Shown in pieces: positions 54,501-63,346 of a stretch of 64,000 nucleotides of DNA; within the stretch, counting starts at the first letter, position 1; every line of letters begins with the position of its first letter. Made by a program: the position numbers and the translations under genes. The notes beneath the pieces are model-generated. The model was not told the DNA's origin. It was given only the letters and a program-made list of their open reading frames with translations, and ran no database searches. This DNA is from GCA-2683825 sp965662355 (GTDB lineage Bacteria > Planctomycetota > UBA1135 > GCA-002686595): positions 124,001 through 188,000 of the forward strand of contig CBFIHP010000001.1 of the NCBI GenBank assembly GCA_965662355.1. The letters are read 5' to 3'.

Positions 54501-57500
54501 CTGTCCGAGCGGAAAGAAGTCCCCCGAGGCCGGGCTACAGGAGATTGTCAGGGGCCCGAGATCGCACTCGTCCGTGGCCGTCGGCGACGGGAAGAGCACA
54601 ACGGCGCCCGGCCCGCTATCGCACTCCTGAATGACAATCGACGGACACGTGATGACCGGCTCGGTCGTGTCTTGAACGATGACATTGAAGACGCACGTCG
54701 AGGCATTCCCGTTCGCATCCGTCGCCGTCACCGTGACGGGAGTCACACCGGGCGGCAGGAGCGTCCCCGAGGGCGGCACGACCGTGACCGTCGGGGCCGG
54801 GTCACAGGCGTCCGTGATGGGCGGTGTGGCGTAGTTGGCGATCGCTCCGCTCGGAGAGGTACATTCCACCAGGAAATTGCCCGGACAGTCGATCGTGGGA
54901 GCCGTCATGTCCTGGACGACTACGTCGAAGGTGCACATCGACATGTTGCCTGTGGAGTCCATCGCCGTGACCGTAACGGCCGTGGTTCCGAAGGGAAAGA
55001 AACCCGAGTCCGGTGAATAGCTAACAGAAGGAGCGGGATCGCAATTGTCGCTGACGAGTGCTGCGGGCAGGGTGACCATCGTTCCGGGAGGCGTGCCCTG
55101 ATCGCACTCGAACGTGGTGGTCGGCGGACACGTGATCATCGGAGCTGTCGTGTCTTGCACGATGATGTCGATCGTACACATGGACTCATTGCCTGCCGCG
55201 TCCTTTGCAGTGCACGTGACCACGCTCGCTCCCAGCGGGAAGAGAGATCCGGAAGCCGGGACACAGACCACCGTCGGGCTCGGATCACAGAGATCCGTGG
55301 CCGAAGGCGTCGGAAAAATCACGACCCTTCCGCTCAAGCTGGTGCACTCCTCCGTAATCGTGCCCAGGGGACACATGATCGTCGGCGGAGCAATGTCCTG
55401 AACGGTCACATTGAAGGTGCACATCGTGCTGTTGCCCGAGGCATCCAAGGCCGTGCAAACGACGGGCGTGACGCCGAGCGGAAACGTCGTCCCAGAAGCC
55501 GGCAGAAACGAAACCACCGGAGCCGGATCACACACGTCGCTGACGGGTGGTGTGTTGAACGTCACGACTGTACCCGTGGGGCTGACGCACTCGACAAGCA
55601 TGTCCGTGGGACAGGTGATCGACGGCCCGGTTGTGTCGACGACCGTGATGTCGAACAGGCACTCGCTCGTAAGGCCCGTGGCATTGGTGGACGTGCATGT
55701 GACAGTGGTTGTTCCCAAGAGGAAGATCGACCCCGAATCAGGGGCACACACGACCCCGGGGGCCGCGTCGCAATCATCTGTCGCCGTCGCAGCGAACGTC
55801 ACCACGGCTCCGTTCGTAACGTTGCCTTCCATCATCGTCATGTCTGGGGGGCACATGATAATGGGCGGAGTCGCGTCCTCGATGCGGACGGTGAACGTAC
55901 AAGAATTCGTGTTCATCGAGGCGTCCGTCGCGATGCAGGTAACCATCGTGTCCCCCATCGGGAAGGGGAAGTCCGAGGGGAAGTCACACGAGAACGTAGG
56001 GGCGGGGTCGCAAGCNNNNNNNNNNNNNNNNNNNNNNNNNNNNNNNNNNNNNNNNNNNNNNNNNNNNNNNNNNNNNNNNNNNNNNNNNNNNNNNNNNNNN
56101 NNNNNNNNNNNNNCGTCACTTACCGTCGGATCCGGGAAGTTCAGGACCGTTCCGTTCGCACTGGAGCACTGGGCGGTGATGATCGGGCCCGGGCACGTGA
56201 TGGTCGGCGGGGCCTCGTCCACGACAATGACCGAGAAGGTGCACGTGGACTGGTTGCCGGCGGCGTCCGTGGCCGTGCAGGTCACCAGGTTCGCCCCCAA
56301 CCCGAACGTGGACCCCGTCGGGGGCATGCACGTGACCGTGGGCATCGGGTCGCAAACCTCGACGACCGCCGGTGAGTAGGTCACGACCGTGCCGTTCTGT
56401 CCAGCGCACGGAATCGTGATGTCCGGGCAAGAAAGAACCGGTGCCGTTGTGTCCTGCACGACGACGTTGAAGGTACACATCGTGCTGTTCCCCGAGGCAT
56501 CGGTGGCGGTGCAGGTCACCTGTGTGCTCCCCAACGGGAAGAACCCCGAAGGCGAAGTGCAGCTCACGCTCGGAGCCGGATCACAGAGATCCGTCGCCGA
56601 TATCGGCAGGACGACCATAGCTCCACCTGGCTCGCTGCCCTCGACAAGCAGGGACGTGCAAGCGATCGCAGGTCCGGTACTATCCACGACGGTAATCATG
56701 AACGTGCAGGACGCCTCGTTCCCGGCCCCGTCCCTGGCGACACAGGTGACCGGCGTCGTGCCGAGCGGGAAGGTGCTGCCCGAGGGGGGCATGCAAGTAA
56801 CCTGCGGGGAAGGGTCGCAATCGTCGGTCGCCGTGGGCGTTGTGAAAGTGACAGTAGCGCCCCCAGGGCCCGTGCCTTCGACATCCGTAATGTCGGCGGG
56901 GCGTGCTATCTGGGGCGGTTGATTGTCGAGCACCGAGATAGTGAAGGTGCAATACGACTCGTTCCCCGCATTGTCCCTGGCTGTGCAGGTGACCACCGTA
57001 TCGCCTGGTGGGAAGACCGATCCTGATGTCGGGAAGTAACTCACCACGGGACTCGGATCGCCGGCATCAACCGCGTTCGCCATGAACTCGACCACGGTTC
57101 CTCCCGGTGTTGCACAGGGGGCCGTGATGTTGTCCGGGCAGGTGATCATCGGCGCCGTCGTATCGCGCACGATCACCCGGAAAGAGCACTCATCGTAGTT
57201 GCCCGAACTATCGGTCGCCGTGCACGCCACCCAGGTTTCCCCGACTGGAAAGAGTGAACCCGAGGAGGGATAGCACGAGACGTCGGGAGAGGGGTCGCAG
57301 TTGTCCTCGACATTCGTCTCGAAATAGACCTCGGCACCCGCCGGTGACTGGCATTCGGCATAGATGTCGTCCGGGCAGTAGATATTCGGAGCCTCGTTGT
57401 CGATTACTTCCACGTTGAACGTGCAATAACCTTCGTTGCCCGAATCGTCTCGGGCAACACACGTCACCAGGGTCGTGCCGGCCGGAAAGGCATAGCCCGA

Positions 57501-59216
57501 CGGAGGGTTGCATTCGATGTCGAGATAGTCGTCACAATTATCGTTGGCCCAGACATCGAAGGACACGACCGTGCCCTCCGTGGACGTGCAGGGAACCTGG
57601 ATGTCATACGAACAGGCGATGTTCGGTGGCGTTGTGTCGACGACGTGAACAAGGAACGAACAGGTCGAGGAGTTGCCTGCACTGTCCGTCGCGGTACACA
57701 GGACCTCGCTCCAGCCGTGAGGAAAGATGCTTCCGCTGGGCGGAGAGCAGTGCACGTTGGGAGAAGAGTCGCGATCGTCGCTCGCGGTCACGGTGAAATA
57801 GGCACGCGCTCCGCCGGGGTTCCAGCACTCGACAACGACCTCGTCGGGGCAGTGCAACTCGGGGGGGGCCTCGTCCAGGCAGCCCTCGAGGAAGAGCACC
57901 CACAGCGCGCCATCGTCGTCTCCACCGTCATCATCGTTCCGGGCGCCACAGACCAGGTCGGAGTCGCCGTCATCGTCGAGATCACCTACGTTGACGATCG
58001 AGCTGCCGAAGAAGTCTCCGCTGTCGAGGGTTCCGCCGAAGCCCCCTTCATAGGCGCCGACCTTGCGCGTCGCGTGAACGTCTCCGTAGCTGTTCAGGGT
58101 CACTATCCAGAAGGCGCCCTTCGAATCGGCGCCCTCGGCTGCGACGGCGATTTCGGGCCTGGAGTCCCCATCGATATCCCCGATGGCCCCCACGCCGGCG
58201 CCGAAACGATCGTTATCGGCCAGGAGACCGCTGAAACCAACGGAACTCGAGCTGATCTTGTATTCACGATCGACCTTGCCATTGATCCGCAGGAAAAGCA
58301 CCCACACAGCGCCTCGATCCGATCCACCATCATCATCGCCACAGGCTCCGACCACGAGGTCCTCGCGTCCGTCGCCGTCGAGGTCTCCGATGCCCGCCAC
58401 GCCGCTACCGAACTGGTCGTTGGCTTCCAGAGTCCCCTGGAAGGTTCCCTGGGCAGCGTTGATGCGCTGCGCTGCGCGAACGCTAGCGTCGGCGTTCAAC
58501 GCGATGGTCCATACCGCCCCCGTGTCCTGCCCGAAGGCGTCGTCGCCAGGCATTCCGACAGCGATGTCAGGACGGCCGTCATTGTCGAGGTCTCCGAGAG
58601 CCGTGACCGAGGTGCCGAACGCATCGCCGCTCTTCAGATTCGTGAGGAGTGCGTATTCGGAGATCTTGTGCGAGCTCGCGACGCTGCCGTCATCCATGAG
58701 AAAGAGAATCCAGACCGCGCCCGCGTCCGTGCCCCCGTCATCGTCGCCCGGGGCGCCCACGAGCAGATCGACAGTGCCGTCTCCGTTCAAATCCCCGATG
58801 GCATCGACGTCCGCTCCGAATCGATCGCCTGCGTCCAGCGATCCGCTGATTGCTCCGGCTCCGATCGCCTGCTCCGCTTTCAGCGAACCATCCGCATTGA
58901 GAAAGAGCACCCACACGCTGCCCTCCGCCCCCTGATCCGGAGCCCCCACGGCGAGGTCCTCGACCCCGTCCCCATCCAGGTCGCCGAGCGCAGCCACACC
59001 CGCACCAAACCCCGCTCCAGAGCCCGTGGGGCCTCGGAAACCCCCTATGGACTCGGCGATCTTGGCCTCCGAGTACACGAGACACGAGCCGAGGCCGTTC
59101 CCTGTGTTGAGATCATCAGGAAGGGGCCCAGGCCCCTGGGAGAAGGACAGCTGGCCCGCCGTGAACAGGGCGGGGGTGACCCAGAGCCAGAACGGTGTGG
59201 TTTTGAAGGTATTCAA
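51531..59216 (-). CDS. Giant secreted FG-GAP / HYR-repeat / PKD protein (contains assembly gap)
   Basis: The protein has about 2,560 residues from a TTG at 59216, with AGGA 8 bases upstream and a signal peptide (FWLWVTPALFTAGQLSFSQ); an ATG frame is open to 59315. Layout: signal, six FG-GAP repeats with DxDGDGxxD calcium-like loops, about 21 HYR modules (Ig-like, each about 81 residues with a CxxxD...CDPxP...P(P/A)SG...G...V.C.ATD.(A/S)GN..(S)C.F pattern), a long extracellular region, and a PKD domain (SWNFGDGYGSTLQNPTHTYAIPG) near the end. The family is consistent with surface adhesion or secreted matrix proteins in Planctomycetota. The 98-N gap lies inside module 8, so the true length is unknown. 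Confidence 0.85.
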   Translation of the reverse strand: MNTFKTTPFWLWVTPALFTAGQLSFSQGPGPLPDDLNTGNGLGSCLVYSEAKIAESIGGFRGPTGSGAGFGAGVAALGDLDGDGVEDLAVGAPDQGAEGSVWVLFLNADGSLKAEQAIGAGAISGSLDAGDRFGADVDAIGDLNGDGTVDLLVGAPGDDDGGTDAGAVWILFLMDDGSVASSHKISEYALLTNLKSGDAFGTSVTALGDLDNDGRPDIAVGMPGDDAFGQDTGAVWTIALNADASVRAAQRINAAQGTFQGTLEANDQFGSGVAGIGDLDGDGREDLVVGACGDDDGGSDRGAVWVLFLRINGKVDREYKISSSSVGFSGLLADNDRFGAGVGAIGDIDGDSRPEIAVAAEGADSKGAFWIVTLNSYGDVHATRKVGAYEGGFGGTLDSGDFFGSSIVNVGDLDDDGDSDLVCGARNDDDGGDDDGALWVLFLEGCLDEAPPELHCPDEVVVECWNPGGARAYFTVTASDDRDSSPNVHCSPPSGSIFPHGWSEVLCTATDSAGNSSTCSFLVHVVDTTPPNIACSYDIQVPCTSTEGTVVSFDVWANDNCDDYLDIECNPPSGYAFPAGTTLVTCVARDDSGNEGYCTFNVEVIDNEAPNIYCPDDIYAECQSPAGAEVYFETNVEDNCDPSPDVSCYPSSGSLFPVGETWVACTATDSSGNYDECSFRVIVRDTTAPMITCPDNITAPCATPGGTVVEFMANAVDAGDPSPVVSYFPTSGSVFPPGDTVVTCTARDNAGNESYCTFTISVLDNQPPQIARPADITDVEGTGPGGATVTFTTPTATDDCDPSPQVTCMPPSGSTFPLGTTPVTCVARDGAGNEASCTFMITVVDSTGPAIACTSLLVEGSEPGGAMVVLPISATDLCDPAPSVSCTSPSGFFPLGSTQVTCTATDASGNSTMCTFNVVVQDTTAPVLSCPDITIPCAGQNGTVVTYSPAVVEVCDPMPTVTCMPPTGSTFGLGANLVTCTATDAAGNQSTCTFSVIVVDEAPPTITCPGPIITAQCSSANGTVLNFPDPTVSDXXXXXXXXXXXXXXXXXXXXXXXXXXXXXXXXXACDPAPTFSCDFPSDFPFPMGDTMVTCIATDASMNTNSCTFTVRIEDATPPIIMCPPDMTMMEGNVTNGAVVTFAATATDDCDAAPGVVCAPDSGSIFLLGTTTVTCTSTNATGLTSECLFDITVVDTTGPSITCPTDMLVECVSPTGTVVTFNTPPVSDVCDPAPVVSFLPASGTTFPLGVTPVVCTALDASGNSTMCTFNVTVQDIAPPTIMCPLGTITEECTSLSGRVVIFPTPSATDLCDPSPTVVCVPASGSLFPLGASVVTCTAKDAAGNESMCTIDIIVQDTTAPMITCPPTTTFECDQGTPPGTMVTLPAALVSDNCDPAPSVSYSPDSGFFPFGTTAVTVTAMDSTGNMSMCTFDVVVQDMTAPTIDCPGNFLVECTSPSGAIANYATPPITDACDPAPTVTVVPPSGTLLPPGVTPVTVTATDANGNASTCVFNVIVQDTTEPVITCPSIVIQECDSGPGAVVLFPSPTATDECDLGPLTISCSPASGDFFPLGQTTVMCTATDSAGNSSQCEFFVFVLDIESPDIFCPVNMTVECTQALTPVTFTPTASDNCDPSPDIVCVPDSGSGFAPGVHEVVCTVTDESLNTATCTFTITVVDNTPPTITCPVDVEFECTSSAGTIATYAAMADDLCDDNPLVTYVPPSGSLLSLGTTTVLATARDASGNSNSCTFPVTIVDSTAPTISCPGTQFVECAAPGGANVTFPMIVVDDICDPSPSFTCLPPSNSFFPLGTTQVLCTATDASGNSATCTFLVTVQDNAAPMISCPADFTAPCDNINGGIVTYNTPTATDPCEAGPITVTCSPPSGAFFNIGPNVVTCSATDGNGNTTSCSFTITVEDSEAPIITCPGNMTLTCSPGGALLTYSVTVLDNCDPAPAVDGMPASGTLLPAGLTTVNCTATDISGNQSTCSFEVNVVDNEPPMISCPTDIETPCTNSMGTPVTFTPMVSDNCDAAVMVVCTPSSGSMFQLGTTMVACEATDDAGNSNSCSFMVTIFDNSSPVILCPEPIVVNATGPDGAIVQYQDPVAVDECDPSPVVNSMPISGSLLPIGTTSVMCTAIDEAGNTATCSFLIIVLDSTAAFTSGSFEMGQSPGSVPATPWAIDAGSSHVIQPFGVASSDGGMPSDGSNWCDLSAEGSVAATPPSNPGGAGLAPENAAGISQTFVFNPARPLFGFEAAFLFDGTSTPGANDFMSVDITDGVTTFNLYYASAFSSTFPGTSALYGLPMTEVTRVISNLAVMFPTADNRTPLTVSIQVGNGGDGIDPSHGYVDGFRVSAPAAATMVNGSGVNSLLFVAPPPILGELWRPSVDARAHDGGFNTVLVYSGASPGINISKGELLIDLSSSLLFLASQPNNGVTEYALPTPSNFALLGLVGTAQAYVTGGGFNELTNAAQLTLGIGVLGPRPDIAYNWAPMSGPVPLEVSFTDLSLGPITSWSWNFGDGYGSTLQNPTHTYAIPGVYDVLLHVEGPGGFDAVYEYEAVTVTE
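52765..57885 (-). repeat. Array of about 21 HYR modules in the giant protein
   Basis: Each module is about 244 bases and about 81 residues. It starts with a (A/P)P-x-I-x-CP segment, continues with an ECxxxxGxxVxF segment, then D(N/L)CDPxP, PxSG, and ends with ATDxxGNxxxCTFxVxVxD. The modules differ in sequence, so this is a diverged tandem protein repeat and not a satellite repeat. The assembly gap falls inside it. The boundaries are approximate. Confidence 0.75.
56016..56113. other. Assembly gap of 98 N
   Basis: An N run interrupts the HYR array. The frame is kept on both sides if the gap is exactly 98 bases. The flanks are in the same phase of the repeat module: the sequence stops after the ...PTVSD-type segment and resumes at ...CDPAPTFSC, which directly follow each other in other modules. 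Confidence 0.95.
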
Positions 59217-59484
59217 GCCGGTATTCCTGAGGAGAGGCAGGGATAGAGAAGCAATTTCGAAGATAACAGGAAATTGCATTCCATTCTGACTCTCCCCCCC
59301 GGGCATCGTTTTCAACTCCTTGATGCCGGAGGGAATCCTTTCCCATCCACCCGCGAAGGCCAGACCGGGTAATTTTTTCCGGCCCCTGCCCTTCTTGATT
59401 TCGAGAGACCGCCGCTGGCCGTCTCAGATCACGTCCGGAATCGAAGATGATCGCCTCGATCCAGAAACATCGCGGGGAGGTACG

Positions 59485-62199
59485 TCAGCGCCTCGGCCTG
59501 TGGTCCTTCGGATTCAGATCCAGCGCAGGTGTATCGACTCCGGTGTATCCCATAGCACGCAACGCATCGAGCGTTTCAGGCTGCACGTCACCGCCTTGCC
59601 CGAGGTAGCCATTGATCTGGGATTCGAGAGCTGCACGGTCGGCCGCGGCGCTACCTGCGAGGATCTCCCGCAAGCGACTCTCGAGGGCCTTCATCTGTGC
59701 TGCATTGCGCGCGGCGCTTTCCTCGTCGCCGGCCCCGAGAAGCTCGCGCTGGGCGGCGCGGTAGTTCAGGCGGCGCAATTCGTCGACCGAGCCTTGCCAG
59801 GCGGGTCGAGACCGATAGGCCTTCTCGATCTTCTGCAATCCGGGGCGTGCCTGGCGTACGAGGCCCAGTAGCTCGTCCAGCTCGGCATCATCACGGCGCT
59901 GGCCACAGAGTCTTTCGAGTTCGCGGATCAGGTCATCGACGCGTTCGCCGCGGGCATGGATACTGTGTCGCATCAGTTCGGCGAACTGAGCGACGAGGGT
60001 CGCGCGGCGGTAACCCCACGAGGCAGCTTCGTAGGTAGGGACCAGTTGATCCCAGCGCAGGCTCGCTTCGATCTCGAGGGCAACTTCGGCTTGCTCTGCA
60101 GAGCGAAGAGATGTCTGACCGCGGTCCACGGCGAAGGGCGGCTTGTAGCGCACGCGGGCGGTGATGAAGGCTCCGGTCGAACCGACGCGTGGGACGATCT
60201 CGTAGAGCGCCGTTACCTGATGACCTGCGTTGACTTCGCCGGCATCGACCGTGTCATCACGGAACTGATCGTCACGCAGGGCGCGGTTCTCGTAGCCGAT
60301 CTGGCGGAAGCTCTCTACCTCGTTCGGATCGAAGTCCAGCTGGATCTTCACGTCCCGGGCGATCGGCTGAAGCGTCTTGGTGAAGTCGTCCACCATGACC
60401 CTCTTGGCCTCATCGAGCGAATCGATGTAGTTGCACACCCCGTCGCCGCGATCGGCCAGCTGTTCGAGGAAGTGATCGTTGTGGCTATCGAGTCCTACCC
60501 CGATCGTGTTCAGGTAGATGTTCCCGTCGCGAAAGCTCTCGACCGAGGCCAGGATGCGTTCCTGATCCGTCCCGTCGATGTTACCGACGCCGTCGGACAG
60601 GAAGATCACGCGGTTGACAGCGCCCGCGACAAGGTTGTCCGCCGCGGTTTGAAAGCCGAGGTTCAGGCCGGACTCCACGCTGGTTCCACCGCTCGGTTGC
60701 AGGGTGTAGAGGCCGTCCTCCAAGGAGCCGCGCGATGCGGCCGAGTTCATGGGAGCGATCAGACGCGCCTCGTTGTTGAAGGCGACCATGGCGATCGAAT
60801 CGCCGGCGTCCAGCTTGCGAACGAGCAGGCTCAAGGCCGCCTTGACGTTTTCCAGGCGGCTCTGGTCACGCATCGACCCCGAGACGTCGACCACGAAGGT
60901 CAGGGCTAGCGGTTGGCGTTCGTAGTCCTCGACGTCCTTGCCGCGTACGGTGACACGCAGGAGGTTCGTCCGCGCATCGGATCCGAAGCGACTCGGCGCC
61001 ATTTCCAAGCCGATGGCGAACGTATCCCCGCCCACGGGGGCCTCTTGATCCGCATGGAAGTAGTTCACGAACTCTTCCGTACGCACGGAGCCCGCAGCCG
61101 GCAAGCGCCCTGCCAGTAACGCATGCCGGGACTGCACGTAGCTGGACGTGTCGACATCGACCGAGAAGGTCGAGAGGTGATCCTCTCGAGTCACGGAGAC
61201 GAACGGATGCTCGCCCCAGCATCGGAAAAACATCCCGCGCGGAGTTTCGTCCGGGAGAACCCGGCACCCGAGGATCAGGCGCTCGGTCAGGTGCGGAAGG
61301 ACAGAGGGTGTTTCCTCGTCCGCGGGAACCGCGCCGCCATCGTAGTCGTCGCTGTCGAGAGCCTCGCCTACGTAGCCAAGGGCTCGCAGGGCTCTCTCTG
61401 GCTCTTCTCGCTTGCTCTTCGACTCGGCTTCCGGAGCGGGATCGGCAGCAGGTGTTCCGGTGACGCCGGCAAGCGGGATCGTGCGCGGTGCCTTGCTTCG
61501 CGCTCGCTGACGCACAAGCTGCTGTGGAGCAGATGTATTACTCGCTGCCGTTTTGGAAGGAGCGGCGGACGAGGGGCCAGGCGAAGCTGGTCCTCGACCT
61601 CCAGCGCCGTAGCCCAGGGCATTCAGTTCTTTCTGCGCCACGCCGAGCTTGTCCGCCTTCTTGCCTCTGGATCGAGCCTTGCGGGCTGCAAGGTCACGAT
61701 CGCCCACGTAGCCGAGGCCCTTCAGTCCCTCCAGGACTTCAGGCGTCGGAGGCGCGTCCACGCTTGCGACCTCGACATCACCAAAGGCCCTATGAGCAAG
61801 GGGTTCCTGGGATTCCGTCGGCATCAGCGGCGGAAGGATGTAGTTGCGCAGCACGAGTCCCGCACCGAGAAACAGCACGAGTCCCGCCGCGATCCGTGTC
61901 ATGCGGCTGATTCCACCGCTGCGCAGGAGCTGGAAGCGTCGTACAGGTGCGACCCCGCGGGCTTCGATCATCTTGCCGATGCTCTCCTCGGAGAGCCGTT
62001 CCTCGGGTGCTTCCTCGATCGAGCCCACACTACGAACGAGCTCGACGGTGGATTGCATCCGCTCCAGTTCGGCCTGCAAGGCTTGCGACTGTTCGAGCTC
62101 GCTCTCGAAGGCAGCGCGCTCGTCAACGTCGAGCTCGCCAAAGAGGAAAGCGCACAGGCGCTCGTGTGCGGAGTCGGTGAACTTGTTCTCGTCGCTCAT
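59485..62199 (-). CDS. Membrane VWA protein with anti-sigma-like N-terminus
   Basis: The 904-residue protein has: an anti-sigma-like zinc-finger-type segment (residues 12-45, with His12 and Cys16 but the later His/Cys replaced by Glu and Ser), a membrane helix at about 102-119, a region rich in Ala/Pro/Lys with 'LGY' motifs, and a VWA domain with MIDAS DVSGS at 438-442 preceded by the VWA-N-type SVDVDTSSYV. A C-terminal region (DUF3520-like, from about 610) includes FDPNEVESFRQIGYENR. YfbK-type relatives are common in Planctomycetota. The gene overlaps the sigma-factor gene by 4 bases, so it is likely to control that sigma factor. Confidence 0.88.
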   Translation of the reverse strand: MSDENKFTDSAHERLCAFLFGELDVDERAAFESELEQSQALQAELERMQSTVELVRSVGSIEEAPEERLSEESIGKMIEARGVAPVRRFQLLRSGGISRMTRIAAGLVLFLGAGLVLRNYILPPLMPTESQEPLAHRAFGDVEVASVDAPPTPEVLEGLKGLGYVGDRDLAARKARSRGKKADKLGVAQKELNALGYGAGGRGPASPGPSSAAPSKTAASNTSAPQQLVRQRARSKAPRTIPLAGVTGTPAADPAPEAESKSKREEPERALRALGYVGEALDSDDYDGGAVPADEETPSVLPHLTERLILGCRVLPDETPRGMFFRCWGEHPFVSVTREDHLSTFSVDVDTSSYVQSRHALLAGRLPAAGSVRTEEFVNYFHADQEAPVGGDTFAIGLEMAPSRFGSDARTNLLRVTVRGKDVEDYERQPLALTFVVDVSGSMRDQSRLENVKAALSLLVRKLDAGDSIAMVAFNNEARLIAPMNSAASRGSLEDGLYTLQPSGGTSVESGLNLGFQTAADNLVAGAVNRVIFLSDGVGNIDGTDQERILASVESFRDGNIYLNTIGVGLDSHNDHFLEQLADRGDGVCNYIDSLDEAKRVMVDDFTKTLQPIARDVKIQLDFDPNEVESFRQIGYENRALRDDQFRDDTVDAGEVNAGHQVTALYEIVPRVGSTGAFITARVRYKPPFAVDRGQTSLRSAEQAEVALEIEASLRWDQLVPTYEAASWGYRRATLVAQFAELMRHSIHARGERVDDLIRELERLCGQRRDDAELDELLGLVRQARPGLQKIEKAYRSRPAWQGSVDELRRLNYRAAQRELLGAGDEESAARNAAQMKALESRLREILAGSAAADRAALESQINGYLGQGGDVQPETLDALRAMGYTGVDTPALDLNPKDHRPRR

Positions 62200-62855
62200 G
62201 ACAAACCTCCCGGAAGACTCTGGATACCAGTACGTTGTCCAGGGCTTTGTCCCGGGGCGCGTGCCGCTGCATCAACGGGGCCCGGAGCCTGGAGCAGGGG
62301 CGCGAGGTCGCCCGCGAGGGATTTCAAACCGACGCTGACCAGCCAGCCGATCGTTCCGATCTTCTTGCCCGTGATGCCGGCGATTTCCTTGTAGCTCTTC
62401 TCACCAAAGAGCCGCAGGGCCAGCACTTCGCGTTGCTCGCTGGGCAGCTTGGAGAGCCCGCGCTCGACCGCGGCGCGCGTGTCTCGCGCTTCGACCCTGT
62501 CGATTCCGCCCCCGTCCGTTTCCAGACTGGCCACCGCTTCTTCGCGGTGACGCCTTCGATGTTCGCTTCGCTTTGTATCCATACAGAGATTCCTCGTGAC
62601 CTGGTGTAGCCAGCCCGAGAGGAGACTCCGTTCCGCTTCCGCGTCGCCGACCGCATGCTCCGGGAGCGTCGGTGGCTTCTGGGAGAGTCTCAGAAAGACC
62701 TCCTGGACGACGTCCTCACCGCCACGCCAGTTACCCAGAAGTGCCTGGGCATAACGCAGGACCGGTCCTTCGTGGCGACGAACGAGGACCGTGAAGGCCT
62801 CCGCGTCCCCTCCGGACCAGGCGTCGAGCAATGTTCCGTCCGATTGTTCTTCCAT
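62196..62855 (-). CDS. RNA polymerase ECF sigma factor (sigma-70 family)
   Basis: This 219-residue protein has region 2 (DAEAFTVLVRRHEGPVLRYAQALLG, with VVQEVFLRL, about 18-58) and region 4 (LSKLPSEQREVLALRLFGEKSYKEIAGITG, 133-162). The C-terminal 45 residues are low-complexity and hydrophilic. Its target promoters cannot be predicted. Overlap with the VWA gene by 4 bases (ATGA) implies coupled expression and probable regulation by that protein. Confidence 0.9.
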   Translation of the reverse strand: MEEQSDGTLLDAWSGGDAEAFTVLVRRHEGPVLRYAQALLGNWRGGEDVVQEVFLRLSQKPPTLPEHAVGDAEAERSLLSGWLHQVTRNLCMDTKRSEHRRRHREEAVASLETDGGGIDRVEARDTRAAVERGLSKLPSEQREVLALRLFGEKSYKEIAGITGKKIGTIGWLVSVGLKSLAGDLAPLLQAPGPVDAAARAPGQSPGQRTGIQSLPGGLS

Positions 62856-63019
62856 CCGCTCAGTGGCTACGCGCGGCTAACGGTGAGGTGGAATGGGATC
62901 TTGGTGGGAATTGGAGAAAATGCCAAGCCAAAGCCAATTCGCCCTGAAATGCGTCTCTCGGGGGGTCGGGGGAGCGCTTCGAAATCTTTGGAGCCCCGCG
63001 AAGTGTTCAACATCGAGAC

Positions 63020-63346
63020 ATGGTGCACGGCAGGGAACTTGGACGGACGCGGTGGGGCGATGGACGCATGGGATTGGTTTCCCACGCGGCCGGCCTGAAC
63101 ACTCCGCGCCACGGCCACGACCGCGCTTGTGTCCATATCGTGCTGCGCGGGCTCTATGTAGAGCACTCCCCCACCGGCACCGTGGTCGCCTGCCCGGGTG
63201 AGGTCGTCTACAAGGATGGACAGATCGAGCACTGGAACCGCTTCGGTACCAACGGTGCGGAGAGTGGGCCGCTGTTCGGCACCATGGTGAAGTCCCTACG
63301 AACGATCAGCGCCTCGCCCCTGAGCCATTGCTACCATCTCGCCAGC
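63020..63346 (+). pseudogene. Remnant of AraC-family regulator (N-terminal cupin sensor only), in frame with agmatinase
   Basis: From ATG 63020 the frame that continues into the downstream gene reads a protein of about 109 residues. It resembles the N-terminal sensor half of AraC-type regulators: an opening GRxLxxxR, then PRHGHDRACVHIVLRG and CPGEVVYK with HWNRFG (cupin-like beta strands with the conserved His pair). No helix-turn-helix follows; the sequence diverges after about residue 85 and runs into the agmatinase start. It is a truncated regulator, or the sensor part of a chimeric protein. The frame is closed upstream by TGA near 62945. Confidence 0.6.

Noticed and set aside
52765..57885. 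Tandem repeat suggestive of a CRISPR array or satellite
   Set aside because: Repeats are of about 244 bases, diverged, and translate into regular HYR modules.
55155..59246. Long plus-strand open frames opposite the FG-GAP/HYR gene
   Set aside because: They are reversed-frame images of the repeat units; the minus-strand frame has Cys, Gly and Pro patterns of HYR modules.
61123..62394. Long plus-strand frame opposite the VWA protein
   Set aside because: It has no recognisable domain; the minus-strand VWA and sigma genes explain the sequence.
62893..63201. Plus-strand open frame of 102 codons before the agmatinase
   Set aside because: It runs in a different frame from the cupin-like reading and has Arg-rich low-complexity sequence with no motif.
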